A stretch of 64,000 nucleotides of DNA from Pseudoscleropodium purum (lineage: Eukaryota > Streptophyta > Bryopsida > Hypnales > Brachytheciaceae): NCBI GenBank assembly GCA_963969395.1, contig OZ017795.1:11284001-11348000 (forward strand), in the 5' to 3' direction. The notes beneath the pieces are model-generated. The model was not told where the DNA came from, searched no databases, and saw nothing but the letters and a program-made list of their open reading frames with translations. This document shows positions 23,484-36,452 of the stretch, one piece after another. A program made the translations under genes and the position numbers. Numbering within the stretch: the stretch's first letter is position 1; every line of letters begins with the position of its first letter.

Positions 23484-24381
23484 GTCCTTGGTTGTAACCT
23501 TGGGCTCCAAAGGTTCTGCACGAGGTTGTCAAATTGAGAAACCTTGGAAGTGACATAAAGGAGAAGAAATTAGACCTCACCTTACCTTACCCCAGTAGGT
23601 GAGGTCAAACTTTGACCACTGGCCAATTCCATTTTTGCAATGCTTTGGGACAAAGATACAGACAAGGTACCATCTCGGGCCTTTTGCTTGTATTGAATGG
23701 GAACCACCCAGTTCTTGCTACTCCAGTCATTCTCTTTGTGAACTTTGGATGCGCGGACTCTTGATTCAGGCCAGTTAAATTTTTTTTTTAAAACTCATGA
23801 GTTCGGAAAGTTCTTAAAAAGCAGGAGATCGAATTCTTTCTTTGTTGCACTGAAAGTGTCGAGATAGTGATGGTACTATCCATGGCAGTCGGCCGTGTGT
23901 GGTCGGCAATGCTTTGTAACAAACGAGATTCATGTTGTCGATTTCTTACCAACTTGTCAAAACTTAGCTTTGCATCATTCGTAGCAGAGGTGAAGAACAG
24001 ACAATAATAAGGTGCCCGAACTGCTAAACAAGTTACGGGATGCTATCGGCGCAATGCGGTACTTTTTTTTAACAGTTGCAGGCCACCCCAGTGCAGTGTA
24101 GCACATGTTTGGAGGAATCTGTTCCACTCACTCATTTGTACTCTTTTTCGGTGCACCGCTAGCACGGGCAAAATTTAGTATCAATAGTACTGTGTTGCAG
24201 AATATGAAAGAATTCGACCTTATGCAATTATTTCGATCCTCAACACCAAAAACTGACAGCAAGAAAAAACAGTTCTTTTCCTGTCTTTTTCCTCCTCTTC
24301 TTTTTTCTTTATGCACAAAGGGCTATTAAAGCTGGCTGGAGAGGTTCACCGGTCAGATCGGGCATTGGTATTTGTTTTGGC

Positions 24382-24443
24382 TGTCAGTCCTGTTTTGTTT
24401 TTTTGAAACAAATGAAACGGAATTTCATTGCAATGTCAGTCCT
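24382..24443 (-). mobile_element. 42-bp LINE stub flanked by a 10-bp target duplication
   Basis: TGTCAGTCCT at 24382-24391 is repeated exactly at 24434-24443. Between them lies GTTTTGTTTTTTTGAAACAA followed by ATGAAACGGAATTTCATTGC and AA; on the minus strand this is the LINE 3' terminus plus poly(A). It is a heavily 5'-truncated retrotransposition product. Confidence 0.8.
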
Positions 24444-25356
24444 TTGCAAGCCGATTTGAAGTATCGGTACTAGAGAGTTTAGTTCAGACAAGCAAGCATG
24501 GCTTAACTTATGTCTATTAGCAGTTAAGCACTAAAGAAGGATTTGGGGAGGCAAGATGTGCGTGCTGGTACTGAAAAAAACAGGGCTTGGTATTGTCAAC
24601 AGATGCAACGCTTGCTTTAGCTTTACACTGTAACTTAACTTAGAAAATGTGTTGCAATGAAAGTCAGACATTCAAGCTTCTGGAGAGTCTGGCTGAGCAG
24701 GAGACAGTCTCTTCTGACTAGGAACAGGAATTGTGACGTCTCATTATATGCTTTTAGGTAGGGGAAGTGACATGCAGCCACTTGAACAAGTTACAAAAGT
24801 TCAAAGGATTGGGTGGCCAACCTTCCGTCTATCTAAGTTACGAAAAAAGACTCTTCATTTATGAACAATGCTCTTCTGCTTCATATCTTCAGAATCTCAA
24901 AAAGTAATAAAATGCCACAAAGTTAAGGTCAAGACACCTATAACTGATCAAATAAGTAATTCCATGACTAGTGCAGGATGAAGCAAATATATGTAGAGGT
25001 CAAAGTATAGAAATGATAGAAATGATGGGGATTGCAAAAGTTTTGGTAATTTTATCACTTGTAATTACTATAAATTTTGAAAGGCAAAAAGTGTGTCGGA
25101 CCCATTGCCAATTTTTAGGCTTTTCTAATTTAGATCATTAAAAAACTACTATCTTACTCAATGCTTACTCAATGCTTTCAACCTTTTAAGTCACTTCTTT
25201 GGGACATGTGTCATGAATCTACTGGTCCCAATTTTTTTTAAAATTTTAAATTCTAGCTATGGTTGGAAATAAGTAAATCTATAGGTTAGTTACTGGGCCA
25301 TGATTAGGGATGGGTCCATCTACCTTATACATTATTCAATTACTCTGATTTTTCTG

Positions 25357-26008
25357 TAACCCCTAAATGCCCAAGGTCTTTTTTGAGCTTTTAGGAATTT
25401 GCTCATAATTGAATAAAAAGACAATAATTTGATAAGTTGTATCAATTTTTTGGAATTGTAACCATACAAATTCAAACCAAATATGATAGAGATCATATAG
25501 GAAAAGAAAACACAACGATATCATTCATAAATTGAAAGATTATAATATTTGATCATGAGGGTGTTAAAACTACAAAAATGATTTAAAGCCTTTAAATCCT
25601 CTTTTCACATGTCAAATCTACAAAATTAGTCACCAAAAAAATATGAGGTTAAAGGACATAACATGTATAACCCCAATCGATTTATGACTTCACAAATCTC
25701 TTCTACAATTTTTTTAAATGAATTTCTAATGTGAAATTTTCCCCAAGATTTAGTATATTTGAGGCTCATTTCCAAGAGCTCTCAACATTATGAAAAGTCA
25801 AGATTGCATTTGGACACCCATGCACAAAATCTTGAATAGAAAATTCATAATCCATCATTTTCAAAATCAAATTTTTGATGCTAAAATTAGACTTCAAAAT
25901 AACTTTTTCAAAAATAAAAACTATTGAAAATAGAAACTTAGTTAGGTTTTATTCATTTTCAAAGTATTGCCGACACTAGAATAGGGTGTCTTGGGCATTT
26001 AGGAATTA
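25357..26008. mobile_element. TIR-family element, copy C
   Basis: The left end TAACCCCTAAATGCCCAAG and the minus-strand right end TTCCTAAATGCCCAAGACAC are clear inverted repeats of the same family as copies A, B, D and F. Length is about 650 bp, interior AT-rich and non-coding. Target duplications are not evident. Confidence 0.65.
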
Positions 26009-28483
26009 ATTCATCAAAGGACAATTAGCTTCCATTGAATTTTTTGAAGGCTGAAGTAGGTTCATACAAAGTGTATATTTTTTAATAGATGAGAGTGAAA
26101 TCTTTGACTAAGATGTATACAAGCATTAGCTTTGCAAAAATATGATTTTTTTTTCTTAATTGGATGCCCAAATTAAAAGTTATAGGCAGCTCGAGTATCA
26201 TGCTAATAGAGAGGACAACAATCAATCACCCTATGAGTATTTTTCTACTAACTTTGAACACATAAAGTAGAGGCACCCAATCTTGACATGTGACCTATAG
26301 AGTGCAATTATTTCCAACCAAGGCTAGAACAAATTTCCAACCTAAGTTTGGAATGTGTTTTATTTCTCCTTTTTAAAATTTGGAATAATAAGTTCATGAT
26401 GCATGTCCCAAAGCAAAGAGCAAGAAAGTAGGAAGTAATGAGTGGAAAAGTCGTTCTTGAATGAACCAAATTAGAAGAGTTTAGACATTGATTATGAATC
26501 CCAAGAGCACTTTTTGCCTTTTAAATTTATAGTAATATAGTAATTTCAATTCAAGTAATAAAATTACCAAAGCTTTTGCAATCCCTATCATTTCTATTGT
26601 TGCAACTCCAAAAATATTTACTTCACCATTGGGATTTTGATTTTTTTTTTTTAAGTTTTCCAATTCTTTTTGAAATTTTACTTATATAGTTTGTTTTTTA
26701 TGCTCTGAATGTTGTATGATAAACTCCTCCATTATCTTTGAACTTGGCATATAAGTAACTAACATAACTACTGAACTAACGGTTTGAGTTTCCAAAGTGG
26801 TTTTAACTTCAAACATTATAATCTCACAATCTATGTTGTGAAATAATTTGAAATTTTTTCTACAAATTCCAATAGTATTATAGTATAAGTTTATATGGTT
26901 GAAAGTTTGAATTTTTTTTAATATTTAAATTGTACTCAATGAACTAGAATTTGAAAGTAGCAATTTTAGACAATTTTTTGAAAATAGTCAAAGAATTTTA
27001 GGAATTAACATAGAAAACTTGATTTTGGGTAATACCAAAAGGATGCAAAATCAAGATTCACAATTAATACCAAGTATTCCAACAATTCTAATTCAACTAG
27101 TTGTTGAATACTATAATTTTCATTGATTTGGAATTCAAGAAATTTAAATTGCATTTACATGAATCAAACACAGAATGAAACCTTTTTCTATACTAATCAT
27201 TAGAAGAAAACATCCAAAGGTTAGAATACATATTTGAAGACAAAATTAAAGAAGTGAAACAATTAGTAGCCTGCAAATTTTTTCATGAATTGTAGTGCAC
27301 ACTTGATAAGTTAATTCCTAAAGATTGAGTTTTGTTTTGGATATTTACAAGTTTTTGTGTTTTATGGTATTCATCAAAGTTTTAAGAGATTTTTTATTCC
27401 AAAAACAAATCTAAAATTGAAAGACAAGGATCAAGTTTGTACAATATTTTTTAATACCATGAATAAATGAAACAAGTCTATATATCCAAAATGTAAATTA
27501 GTTGGGTAAGGGTTACATTATAAAAGTCTTTGTTCACAAATTATAGATATGATTAGTGAATTTTGAAATTGGTTAGCATTGTACTGATACAATTTCAATA
27601 CACCTTCAACATTCAAACAATGATATAATGACATTTAAGAAATGTATATAAAATTGTAATGATTACAATGTTGAATTGGTGTACTTTCAATACTAATACA
27701 ATAACTTATTAGTATGTAATCATCAATCAAAGAAAATACCATTAAACTAACTATTAAATCCAAAATGGAATTTTTAATAATCAATGAATATGACATTTTG
27801 TAGTGTAAAATTTAGAGCTATAATGAAACTTAAAGTATACTTTGTCAACGTCAACCTAGTCCCATGATGTTGAATTGTGAGGGATTTTGATATCTTACAT
27901 TGTTTTGATCTTTTTTGTGTCATTGTTGTGGCTCTATCATAATTCTTGCTTTTACATTCTTTTGATGCTTTTGTGAGCAATTGTGGACACTGTACATTCA
28001 TGACTTTTTGAATTTGATTCCCCTTTTTAGAGTTGATGTTTTTCACTTAACTTCCATTTGCCCACTTAAACACTTTTTAGGCCCTCAAAATTAAAATAGT
28101 AAAACTCAAATTTTCCAATTTTGCAAGGCATATTTTTAGATTAGCTTCAATGCAACCAATATTGGTCTCTCTACAAACCCAATCCCACCATTCTCCTTCT
28201 CACACCTAATAACAAGTTGATGAGATATGAAGAGCCTACAAATTGACTTATAATAGGAAGATTTGTAATCCTCAAGCTTCTCAAGCTTTATTATGTGTGC
28301 TAATAAATTGGAACTTCCAATTTTTTTTTGCATGAATTTAAAAAAAAATACATAATCCTTTCCTTCTTTTAGTAATGCAAGAATTAAAATCCGATTGAGG
28401 TTTGGATTGCCAGCTTTGCATTGGGTCAAGAATTTCTGTGAAGTCACCCAAACTGTAGAGGCCTCTTCATGAAGCTCGTCCGG
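26009..28483. other. AT-rich intergenic DNA, no gene seen
   Basis: Homopolymer-rich sequence with no coding signal until the GC content rises at about 28.4 kb. Confidence 0.5.
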
Positions 28484-28504
28484 GACCGGTGACCGGTGAC
28501 CGGT
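28484..28504. repeat. 7-bp tandem repeat GACCGGT, three units
   Basis: Three exact GACCGGT units and a partial fourth (GACGGG). Just to the right, ACTGTAC words cluster (about 28580-28600, 28621-28630 and 28681-28702, the last forming GTACAGGTACAGTACAGTG). Confidence 0.85.
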
Positions 28505-30306
28505 GACGGGCCAATATACAGGGTATCCGTTGAGGATGCCGGCTCTTCCAAACACCATTTGAGTTTCCAGAACCGGAAAATACTGTACTGTACTGCACAG
28601 TGGCCTTCCTCCAGTTCCTAGCACTGTACTGTCACTAATAAGTTACTGCACATTGGTCAGAAAAGTGGTGAGAAGCTGGACACTGTACAGGTACAGTACA
28701 GTGCCCTGCAAACTTGGATACCATGGTGCTGTATTCTTGTACCTGCATTGAATGCAATTGCAGGAGTTTCAAAAGAAAAGAAAAGAATGCAATTGCAGGA
28801 GTCTAGGTTGACTATTATTTTGTTGACTTCTGCGAGTTTTCTCTTCACATGCTTATTGACTTGTTGTCTACGACTGTACTACTCTAGCAGCACAGTGCGA
28901 CAACTTTGGTGAATTCAATGGAATTTGTCCAGAAGCTTCATATTTAAGGTAATCTCATCTCTTTGTGATTCTCTCTCTTGGAAAATGCCGATTCCTACAG
29001 ATTCTTGGTTACTCCTGGAGTATAATTTACACCTTCTGATCATGATGTTTAGGTGAATTTATAATCAAGGCTTCGTAATTTGTTGTTTGAGGTTAAATAA
29101 TTACAGTTTATTCATATGGTGGACAAAAATTACTACAAGGATTTGGAACCTGTTTCAATTGCCAACATGACCTAACAAAAGTTAAGAAAATTTCTTGGTA
29201 AGAATCATGCGCTGACACTTATTTGCATGCCTTGAGGTTTGTTACGTATCCAGAAATGGAATCATGGGGTGGGTAATGTTTGAGCACGATTCTGAATTTA
29301 TAAATCAAGATAGCACTCTGGCCTGTCAAGGCTTGAGATGTACAATATTCTATCAAAATAATTGTCACTAAATTCGAGCTTGAGCTTATCAAGTAATTTG
29401 CGTGCAAGCTTATTCGTTGTATATAACTGTTAAATACAGATTTCTGTACTGACAGGTTTAATTCAAACATTGTCTCAGCATTGATACGATATATTTATCT
29501 GGAATTTAGTCACATTTTTTGGGATGAGCAATGCCAAGGACATTCATCACATGATTTTGCTTTTGTTTGCAAACAAACTTCTCAGAGTGTGAGTGTTGCA
29601 AGGAAAATGACCTTGCATGAATTGTAACCAGTAAGTTCCACAAAATGTTTGCTTTAAAATTGTCACCAGTGGCATCATGTCCCGTTCAAGCCAAGAAGCG
29701 AACTTGGTCACAGTACAAAACACCATTTCCACCAAGAGATCAGTGGCCTTACACAGGTCGCGAAATCATTGAATGCTTACACCACTTGCTAATCGAAGTG
29801 TAACCAAATGCATGAAAAGATGAGTTGCTGGTAACAGATCCCTAATAGTCTTAGTATTCTCTACCTTATAACTTGAATTGGGCTCTGAAGGCATCTAAAT
29901 ATGTTCGAGTCTGTTCAGAGTCAAACCGTTTAACACTCAATCCCAACACCTTTTGCAATTTGATAAAGTAAATTTGTTTGCTACTGTACCGACTAATCAA
30001 TTACAAGATTCTAGAGTAACTCCGCAAAAGCGTACTGCAATGCGGTCTTTATGGTTTTAACAGTTCGCAAGTGAACAGTTGTTTGCATTCAATTACCGAC
30101 CATGGTTGGTTGCACAACGATGTTCATAAACACTGCACGAATCATAAACCTACTCTAGATCTAGTAAATGCTGGTTTGACGATCACTGATAACATTGAAT
30201 GCTAAATTACATCGTTTACAATATGAAATCAGTATAGAAAGATCCCACCCAATATGGTTGCAACATGGAAGCCTTCATATGAAAAGCAAGTGTATCCACC
30301 CATTGG
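28505..30306. other. Region 3' of the PPR gene, no supported gene
   Basis: Intermediate GC. The 162-codon minus frame across 28136-28624 opens with GTG and has no motif, so it is not called. The word GAATGCAATTGCAGGAGT occurs twice (28750 and 28785). The PPR 3' UTR must begin at about 30306 and run leftward; I see no convincing polyadenylation signal. Confidence 0.4.
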
Positions 30307-33300
30307 TCACCCCATCCGCTCGAGCACCTCCATGGCTTTGTCAACCTCACCATTTGCCTCGTACATGTTGATTAATGTTGTGTATATCACACTGTCCGGT
30401 TTGCATCCAGCCACTTCCATTCTCTCAATGTACTCGACAGCCCGTTGACACTCTCCACAGGTCCAACACGCCCAGAAAATTGCAGTATAAGCGTACTTGT
30501 CAGGCTTAATTCCATAAAGCGGTTCCATAGTTTCGAAAAAGAGTAATACTTTCTCCAGTTCTCTCCCTTTGGCATAAGCACGAAGAAGTGCACAACAAGC
30601 CTGGGCGTTTGGCCTGATGTACAGAGATACAGATTAGAGGAGATTATCACATTGTCCCGACGGTCAACTACATCCTAAGCCATAGCAATTTGCCCGTACT
30701 TACTATGGATAGTTAAATGTGTGATCTCCAGAGCAATTTTTAAACAGGAAAATATCTAAATACGATGTCTAAAACTTGTGATAGATGTACAGCTAATTTT
30801 TAAATTGTCTAATCTTGTTTAGAAGATCAATTTTGAGAGTATCTAAATATGATGTCCAAAAATTAGCTGTACCCCAAAAGATTCTCTTTGGAAAGAAAGG
30901 GATCTTTAACTCCTCAAAATGGGTTAGCTAACAATGTGAAGTAGAGCCTCTTTATGAGAAACAATATGCTCAGCCACAGGAGTGGAAATGGATGTTATGT
31001 CCATGACAAGGCTGTATGTTACCAAAGAACACCCCCCGATGATTTAATCTTGTTCAGTCATGCTCAATCAAGGGTCTAAAAAGGTCACCATAATGCTAAA
31101 GATTATGAGATATAATCATGCTCTCCATATCTAATGTTTGGTTGCCACCTCAACAATATTGGCTCCATTGAGGTAATGAATATTCAACATTTTCAGAGAT
31201 TGTGAGTTGACTTTTCATGCATCCGAAATTCCAAACGAAACAAGAGACGGAGAATCAAGGGGTGGTGAAGAAGGGCACCTAATGCCTCTTTGACACATCG
31301 ATTTGAACACAGATTCTGCTTTCTCCCATAATGAAACATCCCCGTACGCCTTGATGAGTGAGGAGTATGTGACAATGTTCGGTTGGCACCCACTCTGCTG
31401 CATCTGCCGAAATTTTTCCTCCGCAAGCTCCCACTGCCCGGCTTTTGCTAAAGCACTTATGGTGGTGCTCCATGCCACTACATCAAGCTGCATGCCTAGC
31501 TCTTCCAGTTTTTCAACTGTGTAGACGACCTTCTTCCACTGCCGACCCTTCTCGTAAGCACTAAGCAGAGAGCACCAAGCGACCTGCTTAACACAAGAAC
31601 CACCTATTACAAACCGTACGAAACAACTACATTCTGCTCTCCCACTTCGTTATCACTATCTTCACCATGTATCGAAGAAGTCGATGAAATATTAAGAGGA
31701 CAGGAGAAAGAAGTCTGATAAAATTCGCTGAAATTGCAAGCGACTTTGAAAATGAGCACAGAAACTGTAAGTTCTTTTCAAGCGGTTTTGCCACATAAGT
31801 GACCACGAAAGACACTAAGAAAGGGGTGACCAGTTATCTACCCTGTGTAGCTTTGGTGACCATGTTGGAAGTACAATGGACGTAATACTGAAGGTTGTAT
31901 GGCTGGAATGGTATAATAAAGCATTTAAAAGCGCACATAGCTTCGTGGACTTCTGATGAATTTGGTTCAAGTCCATGAACCAAGAAAACAACTGCTCACT
32001 ACTAAATACATATGAAAGTGGAAAATACAAAACAGGTGGCAAATTGAAGATAATAAAAGCAACAGGTGCCAAATCAGTACTACATAGCGAAAACGAATAT
32101 GTAATGGCCCCAAGATAGACCTTGTTTGGTGGGCACCCTGAATCCAGCATTGCATGGAATGTTGCTTCCGCCTTCTCCCAATCGCCTCTCTTCTGATAAG
32201 CTTTCAGGAGTCCACACCAAGACACGACATTGGGGGAACAATTACTGGCTCTCATCTTCTCCAAAACTTCCAAAGCTATTTCAGCTTGTCCAGCATTGGC
32301 GCACGCACTGATCAGACTACTCCACGACATAACATCCGGAGTGAGGCCCTTATCTTGGATCCAGACAAATGTCCTCAAGGCATTCTCCCATTGAGCTGTT
32401 TTCTCATAAGCGCATAAAAGGGCATTATAGCTTTTCAGTCTGAGTTCACAGCCCTGTTCAAGCATCACTTGGAAAAGACCGTAGGCTTCTCGAGGCTTCC
32501 GCGCTCGTGCACATGCCCACTGCATTTCAATGTACTCGTTTACTCCAATGGAGAACCCTCTTGCCTGCGCACATCTACTTCTTCTGAGTACACGGTAATA
32601 GTTGACTCGCTTCAACGACCAAGAGCTTCCACATTCAACGTGCAGAATGTGGCATTGTAATTGATTGCTTAGAAAGTCAAAACAAGACTTACTTGCATCT
32701 TATCGATAAATCCTTGAGCAACCTCCCATTGCCCTGCAGCAGTGGTTGCTGAAACTAAGGCGGTGAAGGTTATCCTATCGGGCGCTATGCCCAGCTTCTC
32801 CATCTCCTCGAAAAGCTCGGCAGCAGTGTCGGCTGCGGCACACTGAAAAAAACTCTTATTCTGAGTTGTCATTGACACATATGAATTTATCCCCAAGTTG
32901 GTCCTTTAGAGGTTATCTATAGAGCACTGTGGTACATCTGATATCATCCTAGCATCCACTCCATGTGCAAGGTCAGTACCTTGGACAAAAGTCTCCACAC
33001 TGAAGCAGTCCAAATACATTGCGGGAAAGCTGAGCTACTTCTATTTGGAAATTCACAGACCACTGATCTCCTTGTCAAATGCAACCTTTTACAAGGGCGT
33101 ATTTGCATTAAAAGCAAGTTCATACCCTGCCACATGCGACCAGAATTGCATTGAAGGTAAAAATAGGTCGCTCAATCCCTTTCTTTTCCATCCACCGGAA
33201 CAGCTTTAGAGCTTCTGTCAATTCACGGCCACATCTGCATATGTAGGGAGAGTACGAAAGCCCGTCAGTCAAGGTCGCCTGGTCAGTCAGTCAGTCAGTC

Positions 33301-34202
33301 AGTCAAGTCTTACCCCTAAAGAACCAAAAATTCATGGTTTAGAAACGCCTAATTGGTTGCATCATACTATGAAAAATATAATTAAGATGGAGCCAAATTT
33401 TACATAAGCAGAATCAGTAGATAACATCGCATGTGTTGGTCGGAAGATTAGTAAAATTGGATAACAGAAACTCTCCATTTGACCTACTCAAAACTGTTCA
33501 AGAAAATATGAAGCTCAACTTGATCCTCTCGGGGCTAATCACACTCTTCCGCGTTCCATAAAAACCTGAACCCTAAACCCTAAACCATTAAAAAAAACGA
33601 GCAATTCAGCATGAATCCCACCCTAGAGCTGCAATGAGGGATGTGCAGACATGCGCATTCGGCTCCACTCCCACACTTCGAAACGCGCGAAAGACTTTCT
33701 TGGCCGCATGCCAATTCTGCATATGCCCCAGCTGCCAAACCACCATGTTCATCGACCGCACCTCCACTCGCAACCCCGTCTCATCAACAACTCTCATGAC
33801 CTCCTCATCGGATACCAAATTTTCCGACGTCACGCGAAGCGCTACGGTCTTCGCCAGGTTATGCAAAATGTCATTCGGCGCTTCCTTCCTTGGACTTCTC
33901 ACATAGCCACTGTACTGCGCCCTCCGTACGATTTGTCTCAACTCCTCCTCTCTGTCAATCGCATCCTCTTGCACGAAACTCTCGGCTAATCTCTGCACAG
34001 CGTGAGTCACTCCTAGCCTTGCGAATTTGGGATTCCCCCTGACACGAACCCTAATTTCACGATTACGCAAAAAATTGGGGATAGTTGTTCCAACTGCATT
34101 ATGTAGAAGATGTGATGAAGAAAGATTCAATTGAAATGCGGAGGTTGCGTTGAATGCACAACTAGTGCATGGCCCTGCAAGACGAAGTCCGGTCATCTCC
34201 AT
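30307..34202 (-). CDS. P-class pentatricopeptide repeat (PPR) protein, six exons
   Basis: Exons on the minus strand: 34202-33622, 33234-33126, 32842-32693, 32564-32121, 31583-31279 and 30613-30307. They join in frame at GT/AG sites to 631 residues. The first ~75 residues are Ser/Thr/Arg-rich and short of acids, as in organelle transit peptides. From about residue 148 there are 14 consecutive PPR motifs, nearly all exactly 35 residues, several with the GQWE-A or DWEKA helix turn; the last has 28 residues and the protein stops there. There is no E, DYW or SMR domain. Such proteins bind organellar RNA, one base per motif, to stabilise, splice or help translate it. The ATG at 34202 is the first in frame; a second follows two codons on. 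That the 35-residue phase holds across all five introns strongly supports the model. The target RNA is unknown. Confidence 0.93.
30614..31278 (-). other. PPR intron 5 with internal hairpin
   Basis: Contains a perfect 15-bp inverted repeat, GTACAGCTAATTTTT at 30787-30801 and AAAAATTAGCTGTAC at 30858-30872. A direct repeat TATCTAAATA-GATGTC-AAAA (about 30752 and 30840) overlaps it. It is probably a small transposon remnant. Donor and acceptor are G|GTGCCC and TCAG|GCC. Confidence 0.7.
33282..33305. repeat. (GTCA)n microsatellite in PPR intron 1
   Basis: Six or so perfect GTCA units between PPR exons 1 and 2. Confidence 0.9.
33569..33586 (-). promoter_or_regulatory. Telo-box (two CCCTAAA units) in PPR intron 1
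   Basis: AACCCTAAACCCTAAACC, with a degenerate third unit (CCTGAAC) to its left. It lies about 40 bp inside intron 1. Short telomere-like boxes near the 5' end are known in plant genes for translation and organelle biogenesis; a regulatory role here is inference. Confidence 0.5.
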
Positions 34203-35131
34203 TGCCGGCAACGCATTATTACTGCGCAATTCTCAACCCCAAAGAGCGCCAGAAAAGCTGTTTGAATTGCAATCTTTTCAATGCGGTACCCTCGGAGTTT
34301 TGCAACTTGTGCGCAATGGAAACAGTAATGCGGAATGTGCAGAATGTGAAGAAGCAATTTGCAACAAGGTCTTCGTTTGCCCACGAATCTGAAAACGCTA
34401 TCCTCGCAAGTGGACAGAAGTTGAAGCCCAGATTTGTCCGGGCAAGGCGACGAGCCATTCCTACCAAAAACATTTGACAGGTTTGGGACCCGAAGAGGAA
34501 TCGAAAAGAGGCCGGACACAAGAGCATTTACAGTCAGGGGTCCGTCAAAAGTTCATCTAAAAATTCATCCAGAAGTTCAAAAGTTCATCCAAGGTTGACG
34601 CACCACATTTCGTCCTTGCACCCAATCCGGTGTGAATGATATCCATACATTCATTCTGATCTTGAGAATCTACGAGTGCACATGATTTCATATCATATTT
34701 GGACTAGGAGTGATTTTTCAGTACTTAGTTGGAATCGGAAATGAATTATTGAGTTTTCTAGAATTGGAGTTGTCTTCATCAAGTTTTATGATGTTTTTAC
34801 TTCTATATATGTTAGTAAGAAGAAATTGCATATTAGGAGTAGCTTTGCCTTGTTGTCAAACTAAAAGCGTCAAACTTGAAAATAGTTTTTTAGAAATTCA
34901 AAAGTTGCCTCTTTGACTTTTCATGAGCTTCTCTTGAAAATTTTGTTGGTCAAGGATTTAGAGTTTCTTCTTGCAATCATTGCACACTTCTATGTAGAAT
35001 TTGTAATTTTTTTTGTCTTCTAGGCAAGGTTTGACTTATTCAAGGTAATAGAAGTCTACTTTCAATGATAAAAGAGCATGACTTTAGTTAGTGCTTACAA
35101 TAGGATTTTCTATGTGATGCGTGAAATACCC
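34203..35131. other. Upstream region of the PPR gene
   Basis: 34203-34530 is GC-richer and probably holds the PPR leader and promoter on the minus strand. The overlapping plus frames (34150-34477) show no motif. At about 34540-34600 the word AGTTCA/GTTCATCCA recurs four times, after CAGGGGTCCG, which may be a transposon end with no partner found. Confidence 0.4.
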
Positions 35132-35240
35132 TAGCAAAAAGGAGTCATTTTAGAGCCTTGATGTTGCGACCATTTTAAGAAATATTGTGACTATTTTAGG
35201 TGATTGAAATGACCATTATAGATGCACTTTTTGTTAGTTT
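35132..35240 (+). repeat. Dispersed repeat (inverted partner at 62880-62990)
   Basis: Shares with the minus strand of 62880-62990 the blocks AAGAAATATTGTGACT, ATGACCATTAT-GAT and ACTTTTT-TTA, in the same order. Non-coding. Confidence 0.6.
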
Positions 35241-35978
35241 TGCTGTAATATTTTACAACTTTTGTTAATTTGAACTCATCATTAAATTACTATTCTAAGT
35301 TGCACTTTATAATGCATCTCTACAATTTTGAAAATTTGAACTACTTTTAGTTAATGGATTAAAGTAGAATAGCTTATTGTCATTAATTTGGTCATTATAT
35401 ATAGTTAAATTCATTGGATTATGAAAATTTTGTTTGCAATGAAATGGTTAATTGAAAAATATTCTATAAAATATTATTCACGTGATTAGAAAAAGATTTT
35501 GGTATGTTCAAGGTGGTCAAATGAAAACATATAGATTTCCATTGTGGATAATAGAAGGGGATTAATATCAATTTGTCTATTCCAATCAATTGAGTCCCTT
35601 ATATCACTAAGATGTTATTCAAAAGTTTTACTTTATGAAATAAGAGCTCCAAATGATGATGATGATTTACCCTAAGAGTTCCAAATATGTATTCTAAATG
35701 ATGAGCAAAGTATTCAAGCCAAATTTTGGTATCATTACATTTTCATTCATCTAAATAAATAGTTGAATCTTTATAAGACGATGACCTTTCATTATGACTA
35801 GCTTGAAGAAATTGTGGTAAATAATATTTTTGTACACAAATGCAATTTGAATGTGCAAAAACCTAAAAAAGATTCTTGCGTTAAAAATTTAAAATCTAGG
35901 TTAGAGTCAAAATCACCTACTTTCAACAAATCATTGGCTAGTCCTTTTTTTTTTCTCTCCTTTTCAAATATCCTTTTT

Positions 35979-36452
35979 ATTAAATTAGGCTATTTGTTTT
36001 GTTTGTTACGTTGAGATCTCCTGGACTGTGTGTTTTTCGTTTGCATGATTTGTATCATCGGAAAGCCCTTGAAGAAGAGGGGTGTATGGGCTTGGTTTTG
36101 TGGCATTTTGACCTCAAGTATGAAAGTTATTGAATTTTGAAGTTTTTATGAATTAAAAAAATTAGAAAATTGTTTTTTCTTTTGTTTTGACTGTGACAAC
36201 GGTAGGAGTACTCTAGTCATTCTATTAAATTAGGTTGTTTGTTTTATCTTGTTTGCTATGTTGAGATTTCATGGATTGTGCATCTCACGTTTCGCGTGTT
36301 TCGTATCGTCGGAAAGTCCTTGGCGAGGAGGGGTACATGGGCTTGGTTTTGTGGCGTTCCAACCTAAGGCATGAAAGTTATTGAATTTTGAAGTTCTTAT
36401 GAATTAAAAAAATTAGAAAATTATTTTTTCTTTTGTTTTGATTGTGGCAACG
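35979..36452. repeat. Tandem duplication, two units of about 225-230 bp
   Basis: Units 35979-36202 and 36223-36452 (offset about 244) share ATTAAATTAGG, GGGCTTGGTTTTGTGGC, ATGAAAGTTATTGAATTTTG and the near-identical block ATGAATTAAAAAAATTAGAA. No conserved frame. Confidence 0.85.

Larger units (their letters stand above)
22409..25356. other. Region downstream of ATL, no supported gene
   Basis: Composition stays intermediate to about 24.7 kb, then becomes AT-rich. Small frames on both strands (for example 22626-22928 -, 23235-23537 +) have no motif or coding-like bias. It may include a long 3' UTR or an unannotated non-coding transcript. Two LINE fragments are embedded. Confidence 0.45.

Noticed and set aside
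28136..28624. 162-codon open frame on the minus strand
   Set aside because: It opens with GTG, crosses the GACCGGT repeat and a T-run, and shows no motif. Length alone does not support a gene.
33569..33586. Interstitial telomere array
   Set aside because: Only two exact units and a partial third are present, so a telo-box or chance is likelier than true telomeric DNA.
34169..34477. 102-codon plus frame overlapping the PPR 5' end
   Set aside because: It is antisense to the PPR start and leader, has no motif, and competing frames of equal length lie on the other strand.
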